This document shows positions 1-9,449 of a stretch of 64,000 nucleotides of DNA, one piece after another. Position 1 is the stretch's first letter, and every line of letters begins with the position of its first letter. Where the stretch lies: assembly GCF_030818075.1 (NCBI RefSeq), contig NZ_JAUSZZ010000001.1, positions 806,001-870,000 on the forward strand, written 5' to 3'. Origin of the DNA: Microbacterium proteolyticum. Lineage in GTDB: Bacteria > Actinomycetota > Actinomycetes > Actinomycetales > Microbacteriaceae. The notes beneath the pieces are model-generated. The model worked only from the letters and a program-made list of their open reading frames with translations, was not told where the DNA came from and did not search any database. The translations under genes were made by a program, and so were the position numbers.

Positions 1-281
1 CGGAGGCCGCGCTGCGCCATCGCGGGATCGAGATCGTGCCCGATCTGCTCGCCAACGGCGGGGGCGTCGTCGTCAGCTACTTCGAATGGGTGCAGGCGCG
101 GCAGGGATGGTGGTGGGATGCCGCCGACGTCGAGCACCGCCTCGCGCAGCGTATGAGGGAGTCGTGGCGGCTCGTCGCGGACCGCGCGTCGGCGGAGGGC
201 GTCGACCTGCGCACGGCGGCGACCGCGCTCGCCGTGGAGCGGGTGGCGGCGGCCGTGCGCGCGCGCGGGTCGGAGGGCTGA
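1..281 (+). CDS. Glu/Leu/Phe/Val dehydrogenase, C-terminal fragment
   Basis: The open frame enters from the left edge (first full codon at 3) and stops with TGA at 279-281, so only about 92 C-terminal residues are visible. The stretch PDLLANGGGVVVSYFEWVQ is the conserved C-terminal block of the hexameric catabolic glutamate dehydrogenase family (RocG/GudB type). The tail DLRTAATALAVERVAAA also fits that family. The enzyme would interconvert glutamate and 2-oxoglutarate in the cytoplasm. The catalytic lysine and cofactor domain lie outside the window, so substrate and cofactor cannot be judged. It converges on the GntR regulator gene that follows. Confidence 0.85.
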   Translation, partial: EAALRHRGIEIVPDLLANGGGVVVSYFEWVQARQGWWWDAADVEHRLAQRMRESWRLVADRASAEGVDLRTAATALAVERVAAAVRARGSEG

Positions 282-321
282 GCCGGAGCGGTGGTCGTGG
301 CGCCGAGCCCGTGCGGGCGGG

Positions 322-1062
322 TCAGAAGGCCGCCCGCACGGCCTCGCGCTCGGCGACGGTGAGATCGGCCTCGTAGAAGCGGTAGATGCTCTCGACGCTC
401 GCCTGGCGTGCGGCATGCGCGTCGCGTGAGCGGATGATGTTCACGAGCTTCGTGCCGTCGGCGGCGCTGCGCCGCAGCAGAGCGGTCGGTTCGCGATGCG
501 ACGCGATGCGCCCGCCCATGAGGTCGGTCATCGTCTCGCTGACGACGCTGCCGCACACCGCGATCAGGCTGTTGTGCGCGGCCGCGCGGATGGTGTCGTG
601 AAAAGCGCGCACGAGATCCGGGTAGAGGGTGACGTCACCGGAATCGACGCAGTCGTGCAAGCGCTGCGAGTTCTCGTCGATGCGGTCCATCTGCTCGTCG
701 GTGTGGTGCTGCGCGGCCAGGAAGCTCGCCGTCCCCTCGAGGAACAGCCGGAACTGCAGCAGCTCGGCGCGGCTGGTCGCGCTCCGCGACAGCTGGCCGA
801 GCGACTTCTCGAGCAGACGCGGGGTGAAGGCCGCGATCACCGGCCCCCGCGGGTCGCCCGGGCGGGACTCCACCACGCCGGTCGCCTGCAGCACGCGCAG
901 CGCCTCGCGCACGGTGGCGCGACTGACCGAGAAGTCCTCCATGAGCCGGCGCTCACCGGGCAGGCGGTCGCCCGGCTGAAGCTCGCCGGAGTCGACCGCG
1001 GCCTCGATCTGCTCGACGATTCCCTCGTACGCGCTGACCTTCTGAACGGGGGTGAACGCCAC
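322..1062 (-). CDS. GntR-family (FadR/FCD) transcriptional regulator
   Basis: A 246-residue cytoplasmic DNA-binding protein starting at GTG 1062. Residues about 10-75 form a winged helix-turn-helix typical of GntR (GDRLPGERRLMEDFSVSRAT, then VREALRVLQATGVVES). The rest is an all-helical FCD ligand domain (residues about 90-235) with scattered His/Asp residues of the metal/acid-binding type. Length is normal for FadR-like members. It is divergent from the peptide-type ABC operon starting at 1214. The palindromes between the two genes are plausible operators, so the likely role is repression of the transporter-amidase operon and of itself. The inducer is unknown; an imported amide or its hydrolysis product would be a natural guess. 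Confidence 0.9.
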   Translation of the reverse strand: MAFTPVQKVSAYEGIVEQIEAAVDSGELQPGDRLPGERRLMEDFSVSRATVREALRVLQATGVVESRPGDPRGPVIAAFTPRLLEKSLGQLSRSATSRAELLQFRLFLEGTASFLAAQHHTDEQMDRIDENSQRLHDCVDSGDVTLYPDLVRAFHDTIRAAAHNSLIAVCGSVVSETMTDLMGGRIASHREPTALLRRSAADGTKLVNIIRSRDAHAARQASVESIYRFYEADLTVAEREAVRAAF

Positions 1063-1099
1063 TTTTTGTCCCTCGATTTCGGTGGAGGACGCGCCGTGT

Positions 1100-1112
1100 A
1101 AACAGTCTGTTT
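1100..1112. promoter_or_regulatory. Palindrome 6-1-6 near the GntR start
   Basis: AAACAGTCTGTTT is a perfect inverted repeat (AAACAG / CTGTTT around a single T), 38 bases upstream of the GntR start codon. Its place in the regulator's own leader suggests an autoregulatory site or promoter element. It is AT-rich compared with its surroundings. It could be chance, as the arms are only 6 bp. Confidence 0.4.
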
Positions 1113-1151
1113 CCTGGCTTGCTCCGCTCTGGGCGTCATCCTATCGTTCGA

Positions 1152-1170
1152 TTACTGGTCAGACCAGTAA
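1152..1170. promoter_or_regulatory. Probable GntR operator, perfect 19-bp palindrome
   Basis: TTACTGGTCAGACCAGTAA is a perfect inverted repeat of 9 bp arms around a central A. The core TGGTCAGACCA fits the TNGTNNNACNA pattern described for FadR-subfamily GntR regulators. It lies in the divergent promoter region, 43 bases upstream of the binding-protein start (1214) and about 90 bases upstream of the GntR start. It is the best candidate for the regulator's main operator. Confidence 0.75.
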
Positions 1171-1213
1171 ACCGGTTCTGTCGTCCATTGACGCCCCTAC
1201 CCAGGAGTAACCC

Positions 1214-2726
1214 GTGACTCTTCTCTCCCGCCGCTCCGGCGCCGCCGCTCTCGGTGCGGCTGCGCTCGCGCTCGCGCTCACCGCGTGCGCGGGCAGCACC
1301 ACACCCGCCGAAGGTCCCGCCCACGACCCCGTCGCGACCATCGGACTGACCGGCGAACCGGTCAACTTCGACCTCACCACCACCTCGGGCGCGGCCATCC
1401 CGCAGGTGCTGCTCAACAACGTCTACGAGACCCTCGTCTCGATCGACCAGGACGGCGAGCTCGCCCCGCAGCTCGCGACCGCGTGGACGGTCAGCGACGA
1501 CGGCCTCACCTACGACTTCACCCTTCAGGAAGGTGTCACCTTCTCGAGCGGCGCCGAGTTCACCGCCGACGACGTGAAGTTCTCGCTCGAGCGGGTCAAG
1601 ACGAACTGGACCATCAACCAGGGCAAGATGGCCCTCCTCGACCACGTCGAGGTCGTCTCGCCCACCGAGGCCCGTGTCATCCTGACCACGCCCAGCAACT
1701 CGTGGCTGTACAACATGGCCGGCACCGTCGGCATCATGTTCGACACCGACGGCGTCGCCGACCTGGCCAACACCCCCGTCGGCACCGGCCCGTTCACCAT
1801 CACCGAGCGCGTGCAGGGCGACCACATCTCGCTCGCCGCGCGCGACGACTACTGGGGCGAGGCGCCCGCGATGCAGGACATCACGCTGCGCTACTTCGCC
1901 GACGCCACCGCGAGCACCAACGCGCTGCGCGCCGGTGACGTCGACATGCTCTACAACATGCAGGCGCCCGACCTCGTCTCGCAGTTCGAGACCCGACCCC
2001 GCCTTCCAGGTGCTGCAGGGCTCGTCCAACGGCGAGATCCTGCTCGGCCTCAACAACCAGGCCGCGCCCTTCGACGACGTGCGCGTGCGCCAGGCGATCG
2101 CGTACGGCATCGACCGTCAGGCGGTTCTGGATGCCGCGTGGGCCGGCTACGGCGAGCTCATCGGTGCGATGGTGCCCCCCACCGACCCGTACTACGAAGA
2201 CCTGAACGACCTGTACCCGTACGACCCCGACAAGGCGCGCGAGCTCCTCGCCGACGCCGGTGCCGAGAACCTGTCGGTCACGTTCAAGGTGCCCACGCGT
2301 CCGTACGCCACGGCGGTCGCCGAGGTCGTCGTCTCGCAGCTCGCCGAGATCGGCGTCACCGCGACCATCGAGACCCTCGAGTTCCCCGCGGTGTGGCTCG
2401 ACGAGGTCTTCACCAAGGACGACTACGAGATGACGGTCATCCTTGCGGTGGAGCCGCGCGACATCCTCACGGTGTTCAACGACCCCGACTACTACATCGG
2501 CTACGACAACGCGCAGATCGCGCCCATCGCTGCCACGGCCGACGCGGGCACGAAGGAGGAGTGGGTCGAGGGCATGAAGAAGGTCGCGAAGATCACCGCC
2601 GAAGACGTGGCATCCCTCCCTCTGTTCCTCTTCCCGAACATCGTCGTGGCGGATGCCGGGCTGCAGGGCATCGCGCCCAACGCGGTGACCGAGTCGCTCA
2701 ACATGACGAAGCTCGCCTGGAACTGA
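1214..2726 (+). pseudogene. ABC transporter substrate-binding protein (SBP family 5), frameshifted
   Basis: A DppA/OppA-like lipoprotein. It starts at GTG 1214 behind CAGGAG, with signal peptide and lipobox LTAC (Cys about residue 24). The family 5 signature region SPTEARVILTTPSN and TPVGTGPFTI follow. The first frame (1214-1993) codes as far as VSQFET. The matching continuation DPAFQVLQGSSNGE lies in another frame from 1995 to the TGA at 2724-2726. Dropping one C from the CCC at 1992-1994 restores a single 503-residue protein of normal family length. All other genes of the operon are intact, so a sequencing error is as likely as a real mutation. It would bind a peptide, amide or similar solute outside the cell for the two permeases downstream. 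Confidence 0.85.
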
Positions 2727-2758
2727 CCCACCCGATTCGATCCTGAAAGGGGGCGACC

Positions 2759-3691
2759 GTGCCTCTCCGTCTTCTCAAGCTCGCAGGGACCTTCCTGGCC
2801 ACCGTCTGGGTGTCCACGCTGCTGGTCTTCCTGCTGCTGCGGGTCATGCCCGGAGACCCGGCCACGGTCGCCCTCGGGACCGACGCCACGGCCGAGCAGC
2901 TCGACGCCTGGCGTGCCCAGTACGGCACCACCGCACCGCTGTGGGAGCAGTATCTGCAGTGGATCGGCGGCATCCTGCGCGGTGACTTCGGCACCTCGTA
3001 CGTGACGCAGGCGCCGATCGGACCCACCCTGGTCGAGCGGGCCCAGGTCACGCTGCTGCTGGTCGTGCTCGCGATGGTCGTGGCCCTCGTCGTGGCCGTG
3101 CCGCTGGGCACGCTCTCGGCGATGCGCCATGGCAAGGCCAGCGGTGGGGTGGTGTCGGCTCTCTCGCAGGTCGGCGTCGCCCTCCCGAGCTTCCTCGTGG
3201 GGATGCTGCTGATCGCCGTCTTCGCGATCCAGCTGCGGCTGCTCCCCTCCGGCGGGTGGCGGTGGGGACCCGACGTGCTGCGGTACGCGATCCTGCCCGT
3301 GCTCGCCCTCGGGTCGGTGCAGGCCTCGATCCTCACCCGGTACGTGCGTTCCGCCGTGCTCGAGATCAAGGGTCAGGACTTCCTGCGCACCGCCCGCTCG
3401 AAGGGACTCACGGCCAACGCCGCGCTCGTGCGGCACGGCCTCAAGAACGCCGCGGTGCCGGTGCTGACGGTCGTGGGCGTTCAGCTCGCGGGCCTTCTCG
3501 TCGGCGCCGTCGTGGTGGAGCGGGTGTTCGCCATCCCGGGCCTCGGCAGCTACCTGGTCGACGCCGTCGCCAACCGCGACCTGCTGGCCGTGCAGAGCAT
3601 CGTGCTGCTGCTCGTGCTCGCGGTCGTCGTCATCAACTTCCTCGTCGACGTGGCCTACACCTCGATCGACCCCCGTCTCCGGAGGGCCTGA
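2759..3691 (+). CDS. ABC transporter permease, DppB family
   Basis: A 310-residue inner-membrane protein with about six transmembrane segments. It has the N-terminal helix plus VMPGDPA typical of DppB/OppB. The cytoplasmic coupling loop (residues about 200-225) includes DFLRTARSKGLTANAALVRHGLKNA, matching the EAA motif. Start GTG 2759 follows a GAAAGGGGGC ribosome binding site 32 bases after the binding-protein stop. The stop overlaps the next start (TGATG). It forms the translocation pore with the following permease. Confidence 0.92.
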   Translation: MPLRLLKLAGTFLATVWVSTLLVFLLLRVMPGDPATVALGTDATAEQLDAWRAQYGTTAPLWEQYLQWIGGILRGDFGTSYVTQAPIGPTLVERAQVTLLLVVLAMVVALVVAVPLGTLSAMRHGKASGGVVSALSQVGVALPSFLVGMLLIAVFAIQLRLLPSGGWRWGPDVLRYAILPVLALGSVQASILTRYVRSAVLEIKGQDFLRTARSKGLTANAALVRHGLKNAAVPVLTVVGVQLAGLLVGAVVVERVFAIPGLGSYLVDAVANRDLLAVQSIVLLLVLAVVVINFLVDVAYTSIDPRLRRA

Positions 3692-4581
3692 TGTCCACGA
3701 CTCCTCTCACCGACCGTCCGGCCCCCGGCACCGTCTCCGAGGCGGCCGTCCGCGTCCGCCGCGAACACCGACCGCTCGAGCCGGGCCTCGTCATCGGCGG
3801 CTCCCTCATCGTGCTGGTGGCGCTGACCGCGCTGGTCTCGCTCGTGTGGACGCCGTACGACCCGACGATGGCCGTGGCATCCGATCGCCTGCAGCCGCCC
3901 TCGGGCGCGCACTGGATGGGGACCGACCGGTACGGCCGCGACGTGCTCTCGCAGGTCATGGCGGGGGCGCAGATCACGATGCTGGTCGGCACGATCGCGG
4001 TCGCCATCGGCCTGGTGATCGGCGCGCCGCTCGGCATCCTGGCCGGGATGCGTCCGAAGCGGGCCGGAGTGCTCGTCATGGGCGGCAGCGATGTGCTCAT
4101 GGCCTTCCCGGGCCTGCTGCTGGCCATCGTGTTCGGTGCGGTCTTCGGCGGCGGCACCGTCACGGCGATGATCGCCCTGGGCATCGGTTCGGCACCGGCG
4201 TTCGCCCGGGTCGCCCGCGCCGGCACCCTGCAGGTGATGTCGATGGACTACGTGTTCGCGGCGAAGGCCGCCAACCGTCCCGAGATCGCGATCGCGCTGC
4301 GGCACGTGCTGCCGAACATCGGCGGGATGCTGATCGTGCAGTGCTCGGTCAACTTCGCCATCGCGGTGCTCGCCGAGGCGGGGCTGTCGTTCCTGGGTCT
4401 CGGGACGATGCCGCCCACCCCGTCGTGGGGCCGCATGCTGCTGGATTCGCAGCAGTTCCTCGGTGTGAACGACTACCTCATCATCTTCCCGGGTCTGGCG
4501 ATCGCCGTGGCCGTGCTCGGGTTCAACCTCTTCGGCGACGGTCTGCGCGACCGGCTCGATCCCACACTCAGGAGTCGATGA
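3691..4581 (+). CDS. ABC transporter permease, DppC family
   Basis: A 296-residue membrane protein. The ATG at 3691 overlaps the DppB-like stop as TGATG, so an in-frame extension upstream is not used. The N-terminal cytoplasmic tail is followed by the extracellular DppC block (PSGAHWMGTDRYGRDVLSQV) and then five more membrane segments. The EAA-type loop is MDYVFAAKAANRPEIAIALRHVLPNI. It pairs with the DppB-like protein to move the substrate across the membrane. Its stop overlaps the start of the ATPase gene, which suggests translational coupling. Confidence 0.92.
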   Translation: MSTTPLTDRPAPGTVSEAAVRVRREHRPLEPGLVIGGSLIVLVALTALVSLVWTPYDPTMAVASDRLQPPSGAHWMGTDRYGRDVLSQVMAGAQITMLVGTIAVAIGLVIGAPLGILAGMRPKRAGVLVMGGSDVLMAFPGLLLAIVFGAVFGGGTVTAMIALGIGSAPAFARVARAGTLQVMSMDYVFAAKAANRPEIAIALRHVLPNIGGMLIVQCSVNFAIAVLAEAGLSFLGLGTMPPTPSWGRMLLDSQQFLGVNDYLIIFPGLAIAVAVLGFNLFGDGLRDRLDPTLRSR

Positions 4582-6326
4582 TGTCCACCGTTCTGCAGTC
4601 AGGCCCCGTGGGCACCCCTCCGGTGGAGGGTCGCGCCGTCGATGTGGCGGGCCTCACCATCCGCTCCGGCGACCGCACGCTCGTGTCGGAGCTGTCGTTC
4701 CACATCGAGCGCGGCGAGCGTGTCGGACTGATCGGCGAGTCGGGTTCGGGCAAGTCGCTCACCTCGCTCGCGGTGATGGGTCTGCTCCCCGCGAACCTCC
4801 GGGCCGAGGGCAGCGTGCTCGTCGGCAGCGACCCGCGCAACCTGGTCGACCTGGGTGAGCGTGAGCTCGCCGGCATCCGCGGCACGCGGTCGGCCATGGT
4901 CTTCCAGGAGCCGATGACCGCGCTCAACCCGCTCATGCAGGTGGGTCCCCAGATCGCCGAGGCAATGATCGTGCACGGCACGCAGCGCGACCGCCGTGCG
5001 GCGACCGCCCGCGCCCTGCAGCTGCTCGACGATGTCGGCATCCCGTCGCCCGCCGAGGCTGCGCAGGCGTACCCGCACCAGCTTTCGGGCGGCCAGCGGC
5101 AGCGCGTGGTGCTCGCCATCGCGCTGGCGAACGACCCCGAGCTGCTCGTGTGCGACGAGCCGACGACGGCGCTCGACGTGACGGTGCAGAAGCAGGTGCT
5201 CGACCTGGTGCTCGCGACCGTGAAGCGCCGCGATACGGGTCTGCTCTTCATCACGCACGACCTCGCCGTGGTCGGCGAGACGTGCGAGCGGGTTCTCGTG
5301 ATGAACAAGGGCGAGGTCGTCGAGCGCGGCACGATCGATCAGATCTTCACGCGCCCGCAGCACCCGTACACGCGCGGGCTGCTCGCGGCATCCGATCTCT
5401 CCGCGACCGACGATCAGGGGAAGCTGTTCACGGTCGCCACCGCGGCGAACTACCGCCCGGGTCACGCGGTCTCGCGCATGACCGCCGCCGCCCCCGAGGT
5501 GGCGGGCGACGTGGTGCGGGTCGAGAACCTCACCCGCGTCTACAAGTCGCCGCGCACGTCGTTGTTCACCGCCCCGCGCGAGGTGAAGGCGCTGAACGGC
5601 GTCTCGTTCTCGATCGCCGCGGGCGACCGGTTCGGCATCGTGGGCGAGTCGGGGTCGGGCAAGTCGACCCTGCTGCGTCTGCTGTCGGGACTCGACCAGC
5701 CGACGTCGGGCGAGCTCGAGGTCGTGGGCCGGAGCCTCGTGAAGGCCGGCGCGAAAGACCTGGCCGAGCTGCGCCGCAACCTGCAGATCGTGTTCCAAGA
5801 CCCGATGGCCTCGCTCGACCCGCGCATGCGCATCCGCGACATCGTCGCCGAGCCGCTGCTGAACGCCGCGAACCTCGAGCACGGCACCGCCATGAACGCC
5901 AAGGAGCGGGCGGATGCCGTGGCCGAGATGATCGAGGCGGTGGGCCTGCCGCGTGATGCGGTGGACCGCTTCCCGCACCAATTCTCGGGTGGTCAGCGCC
6001 AGCGCATCTCGATCGCGCGGGCGCTGGTGTGCCGGCCGCGCATCCTCGTTGCCGACGAGCCGGTGAGTGCCCTCGACGTGTCGGTGCGTGCGCAGGTGCT
6101 GAACCTGCTCGCCGACCTCGTGGACGAGTACCGTCTGACCCTCATCTTCGTCTCGCACGACCTCCACGTCGTGCGGTATTTGTGCGACCGCGTCGCGGTC
6201 ATGCGCAAGGGCGAGATCGTCGAGCAGGGTCCGACCGAGTCGGTCTACGCATCCCCCCAGCAGGAGTACACGCGCGTTCTCATCGACGCGACTCCGACCA
6301 TCAGCCACGTGCAGGAGACGCGATGA
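4581..6326 (+). CDS. Fused dipeptide-type ABC ATPase (DppD-DppF in one chain)
   Basis: A 581-residue protein with two complete ATP-binding cassettes. The first has Walker A GESGSGKS near residue 51, signature LSGGQRQR near 167 and DEPTTALD near 190. The second has a second GESGSGKST near residue 355, FSGGQRQR near 470 and DEPVSALD near 493. Each cassette has the C-terminal HPYTRGLL or QEYTRVLI tail of oligopeptide transporters. ATG is present at both 4578 and 4581; 4581 leaves a better spacing to AGGAG. Two separate genes in many bacteria are one gene here, a common actinobacterial arrangement. It powers the transporter encoded by the three preceding genes. Confidence 0.92.
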   Translation: MSTVLQSGPVGTPPVEGRAVDVAGLTIRSGDRTLVSELSFHIERGERVGLIGESGSGKSLTSLAVMGLLPANLRAEGSVLVGSDPRNLVDLGERELAGIRGTRSAMVFQEPMTALNPLMQVGPQIAEAMIVHGTQRDRRAATARALQLLDDVGIPSPAEAAQAYPHQLSGGQRQRVVLAIALANDPELLVCDEPTTALDVTVQKQVLDLVLATVKRRDTGLLFITHDLAVVGETCERVLVMNKGEVVERGTIDQIFTRPQHPYTRGLLAASDLSATDDQGKLFTVATAANYRPGHAVSRMTAAAPEVAGDVVRVENLTRVYKSPRTSLFTAPREVKALNGVSFSIAAGDRFGIVGESGSGKSTLLRLLSGLDQPTSGELEVVGRSLVKAGAKDLAELRRNLQIVFQDPMASLDPRMRIRDIVAEPLLNAANLEHGTAMNAKERADAVAEMIEAVGLPRDAVDRFPHQFSGGQRQRISIARALVCRPRILVADEPVSALDVSVRAQVLNLLADLVDEYRLTLIFVSHDLHVVRYLCDRVAVMRKGEIVEQGPTESVYASPQQEYTRVLIDATPTISHVQETR

Positions 6327-7732
6327 CCGCGCAGCCCACCATCACCCCCGCGATCGAGATGACCGGGGCCGCCCTGACGGCGGCGTACGCGTCGGGGGAT
6401 CTCACCCCGGTGGATGCCGCCGAGTCGGTGCTCGCCGACATCGCCGCCCGCAACGGCGTCATCAACGCCTTCACCGACCTCGATCCCGCCCAGGTGCTCC
6501 AGGATGCCGCGGCCTCCGCCGCGCGGTGGGAGCGCGGCGAGCAGCGGGGTCCGCTCGACGGACTGCCCGTCACGGTGAAGGAGAACTTCGTGCGCGCCGG
6601 CATTCCGGCGCACGCGGGTGTCGCCGGGACGGCCGGTGTCGTGCCCGAGCGCGACTCTCCCGTGGTGGAGCGCCTGCTCGAACAAGGTGCGGTCATCGTC
6701 GGGTCGACCACGATGCCCGACTGGGGCATGCTCTCGTCGGGGGTGTCGAGCCTGTCGGGCATCACCCGCAGCCCGTGGAACCCCGAGTGGACGGTCGGCG
6801 GCTCGAGCTCGGGCGCGGGAGCGGCCGCCGCGGCCGGCTTCGGCGTCGTGCACATGGGCACCGACATCGGCGGCTCGGTGCGGCTGCCCGCCGCGTGGAC
6901 GGGTGTCGCCACCCTCAAGCCGAGCAACGGCCGCATCCCGCTCGACAACCCCTACTTCGGGCGCTCGGCGGGTCCGCTGGCGCGCACGGTCGCCGATGTG
7001 GCGCTCGGCATGCACGCCGTCGCGCGCCCCGACGAGCGCGACTACACCTCGCTTCCGCATGCCGACATCGACTGGCTCGACCTCGACACCGACGTGCGGG
7101 GGCGCCGCATCGCCGTGCACCTCGACCCGGGCGCGGGCATGCCCGTCGATCCGGAGGTGCGGGCCGCGGTGCTGCGCGCGGCGGACACGTTCGCCGACGC
7201 CGGAGCCGAGGTCGTGGAGCTGCCGGCGTTCATCGACGACGGCATTCTGCGCGACATCGACGACTTCTGGCGCATCCGCTTCTGGCGCACCTACCTGGGC
7301 CTGTCGCACGAGGCGAAGATCGCGGTGCTGCCCTATATCGCCGAGTGGGTGCACCCCGGCTCCGACATGACGGGCCGTCGTGCCCTGGAGGCGTACGAGA
7401 CGTTCGGTGAGCTGCAGAAGCGCACGGTCGCCGCGACCTCGCCGTTCGACGCCGTGCTCGCCCCGGTCGCCCCGATGGCGGCCTTCCCCGCCGAGTGGCC
7501 GATGCCGTGGGGCTTCGACGCGAGCGAGGCCATGTCGCACATCGCGTTCACGCTGCCGTACAACATGTCGGGTCAGCCGGCGTCGTCGATCAACTGCGGG
7601 TTCACGGCGGATGGGCGGCCGATCGGGTTGCAGATCTCCGGGCGGCGGTTCGCCGATCTGGAGACGTTGCAGCTGACGGCTTGGTATGAGGGGGCGCGGC
7701 CGGTGGATGCGAGGCCGGTGTTTCCGAGCTGA
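6323..7732 (+). CDS. Amidase (amidase-signature family)
   Basis: A 469-residue cytoplasmic hydrolase beginning at ATG 6323, overlapping the ATPase stop by ATGA. The amidase-signature elements are clear. The catalytic Lys sits in GLPVTVKENF (about residue 85). The Ser-rich block is VGGSSSGAGAAAAAGF (about 160), and the nucleophile region is GTDIGGSVRLPA (about 182). Length is normal for the family. As last gene of the import operon it probably cleaves an amide, peptide amide or carbamoyl compound brought in by the transporter. The substrate cannot be read from sequence. An aryl-acylamidase or Glu-tRNA amidotransferase-like role is less likely given the operon. Confidence 0.9.
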   Translation: MTAQPTITPAIEMTGAALTAAYASGDLTPVDAAESVLADIAARNGVINAFTDLDPAQVLQDAAASAARWERGEQRGPLDGLPVTVKENFVRAGIPAHAGVAGTAGVVPERDSPVVERLLEQGAVIVGSTTMPDWGMLSSGVSSLSGITRSPWNPEWTVGGSSSGAGAAAAAGFGVVHMGTDIGGSVRLPAAWTGVATLKPSNGRIPLDNPYFGRSAGPLARTVADVALGMHAVARPDERDYTSLPHADIDWLDLDTDVRGRRIAVHLDPGAGMPVDPEVRAAVLRAADTFADAGAEVVELPAFIDDGILRDIDDFWRIRFWRTYLGLSHEAKIAVLPYIAEWVHPGSDMTGRRALEAYETFGELQKRTVAATSPFDAVLAPVAPMAAFPAEWPMPWGFDASEAMSHIAFTLPYNMSGQPASSINCGFTADGRPIGLQISGRRFADLETLQLTAWYEGARPVDARPVFPS

Positions 7733-8069
7733 GCAGACTCTGGCGGATGGATGCCGTGGGCTCGCGTGACGGCGTGGGGTTGCGGTTGTTCGGTCAGCGG
7801 GCGGTTCCCGGTAGAGGAGTCAGTCGCTTGGCGACTCCGCAGTCTCTCGCTCCGACAGGGGGCCACTGTGTCGTTGTTCGAGCAGATGTCGCGGCCGGAC
7901 ACGGGACTGTGCCGGCGATGTATCGTCCTACGTTGTCCCGCTCAGGGAGGGTGCTTCTACTTGTCGGGAAGACGGCCCTGTCCTGCACCGGGGTCGAGCA
8001 AACCCTGACCCGACGCCAACGCCCATGCCTTATGGTGCTCCACTCGGACAGTCCCAGCCGGTCATTCTT
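7733..8069. other. Gene-poor stretch at the left edge of the island
   Basis: No convincing gene. Short open frames occur on both strands but lack ribosome binding sites and recognisable domains. A small stem (GAGTC...GACTC, near 7819-7839) is present. Base composition falls from the amidase side towards 8000, so the left junction of the lower-GC island probably lies here. No tRNA, integrase or clear insertion-sequence end was recognised. Confidence 0.5.
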
Positions 8070-9419
8070 TCAGTGCCCATAAAGACCGGACCGACACGCT
8101 CTTTTGCGGCATTTTTTAGCTCCGACGTAGACGCTGAGCGCCTCCGTCCACCTCGAGGACTCGCGTAGTCCCACCACTACCGTCGTCGCCCCCGCCTCGT
8201 TAATACCGCGGATCACCTCATCGTGCGGGTGCCCATATGCTCCAGAGGCTCCGAACACGTGGGTTGGAAGGCGCGTGGGATCGGGATCAAACCCCTGAAG
8301 CAACTCGATTTTCCAGTCATCGCGCGCGCCATGATGCGAGGGAGCAAAAGTACCCACGAGGGGTTTACGGCTGTGGAACGCGGTGTTGACCTCGTTCACG
8401 CGAGCCTTCGACCGCAGATCCGCGTCTCCCAAACCCAGCCATCCTGGCCGAGGCCCCCAGGCCCCGATTTCTGCGCGCTCGGCGGGGTTAGCACGTGCCC
8501 TGTAGACACGCGATCGCGAATTAGGCGGAGGCCCGGAATACAACATCATAGATGTCAAGTTCTTGTTGAACGAGGATCCGACGGTTCGCATGGCCTCCTC
8601 GTAAGCATCCGTCAGAAGCTCCCTATGGTTCCGTACGAGGTCGTTGACCTGAGCAGGCTGATCGAGATCCCTGGCGTCTGTGATGAGCTTGGCCCTGATG
8701 AGCGCACTGACGAACGCTGGAGAAGCATCTAGGGCCTGCTGGGCCACGAAGGTCACCCACTCCCAAACAACTTCCCCATCCGTCGACGCGGTTATCCGTG
8801 CGGGCTCGACGTCGAGTATGAGGTTCGCATCAAGCTGAGCTCCAGCAACTTCATCCCTGGTCAGTCCCTCCGGGGCCTCTGTCACGCCCCGATTGAGTGG
8901 GATATCTGCAGATGTCGTGGGTCCGATCACCACAACGCTCGCTGGCTCTGCCTGGCCTTGCGTCAAAGAGGTCAGTGCGCCAGGCGGATTGATGATGAGC
9001 TCCTCGTAGAAACCCTGGACATCTGGCGGGGCCTCGGTGAGGCCCAATGTCAGATTCGCTGCGAAAGTCAATAACCTTTCAACGGCAGGGACCATGGGTA
9101 TGAAAAAGCGGTCTACTGTTGCGCCAGCGATCAAGGACGGCAGCCCGGACACATGGTCGAAGTCGAAGTGCGAAAGAAACAGAAGGCGGATGTGCTGCGT
9201 CCGTTCGGCGCTGACTCCGACCTCCCGTTGTAGTGAGGCCTGATTAGGCGCCCGATCGAGGGCGCCGCAGTCGTACACGTAGTCCACCGCGCTGGCGGAT
9301 GACTCGATTCGGCCGCTATGGAAAAAACCATTCCCAACCGCCCATTGAGTCCTGCTCACATTCAACTTCACGACCACGTCGACCCCCTCGGCACTCTTGA
9401 CCCGCCATCCAACGCGCAT
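8070..9419 (-). CDS. MBL-fold (metallo-beta-lactamase superfamily) hydrolase
   Basis: A 449-residue protein with no signal peptide. The metal-binding motif LSHFDFDHVSG (about residues 81-91) is the HxDxDH-like signature of the MBL fold. A late PSHHG motif (about residue 356) resembles the one in ComEC/Rec2-type and related MBL proteins. The middle third (about 150-340) is not recognised. The C-terminus AKKCRKRACRSGLYGH is odd and may be an extension created at the island edge. Base composition is lower in GC than the flanking genes. Similar stand-alone MBL proteins occur in defence and conflict loci, and a DUF262 gene and a restriction operon lie within 4 kb. Function is otherwise unknown; it could be a nuclease or phosphodiesterase. 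Confidence 0.7.
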   Translation of the reverse strand: MRVGWRVKSAEGVDVVVKLNVSRTQWAVGNGFFHSGRIESSASAVDYVYDCGALDRAPNQASLQREVGVSAERTQHIRLLFLSHFDFDHVSGLPSLIAGATVDRFFIPMVPAVERLLTFAANLTLGLTEAPPDVQGFYEELIINPPGALTSLTQGQAEPASVVVIGPTTSADIPLNRGVTEAPEGLTRDEVAGAQLDANLILDVEPARITASTDGEVVWEWVTFVAQQALDASPAFVSALIRAKLITDARDLDQPAQVNDLVRNHRELLTDAYEEAMRTVGSSFNKNLTSMMLYSGPPPNSRSRVYRARANPAERAEIGAWGPRPGWLGLGDADLRSKARVNEVNTAFHSRKPLVGTFAPSHHGARDDWKIELLQGFDPDPTRLPTHVFGASGAYGHPHDEVIRGINEAGATTVVVGLRESSRWTEALSVYVGAKKCRKRACRSGLYGH

Positions 9420-9449
9420 TAACCCCCACGTCTATCAGACGCGACGCTC

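Noticed and set aside
1992..1994. Programmed ribosomal frameshift in the substrate-binding protein
   Set aside because: The site is a plain CCC without a slippery heptamer, stop codon or downstream structure as in known cases. A one-base sequencing or mutational gain is simpler.
4599..6308. 569-codon minus-strand frame opposite the ABC ATPase gene
   Set aside because: Shadow frame of a clear double ATPase; no family features on the minus strand.
7733..8069. Insertion-sequence terminal remnant
   Set aside because: The stretch looks unlike its neighbours, but I found no inverted terminal repeats, no target duplication and no transposase fragment.
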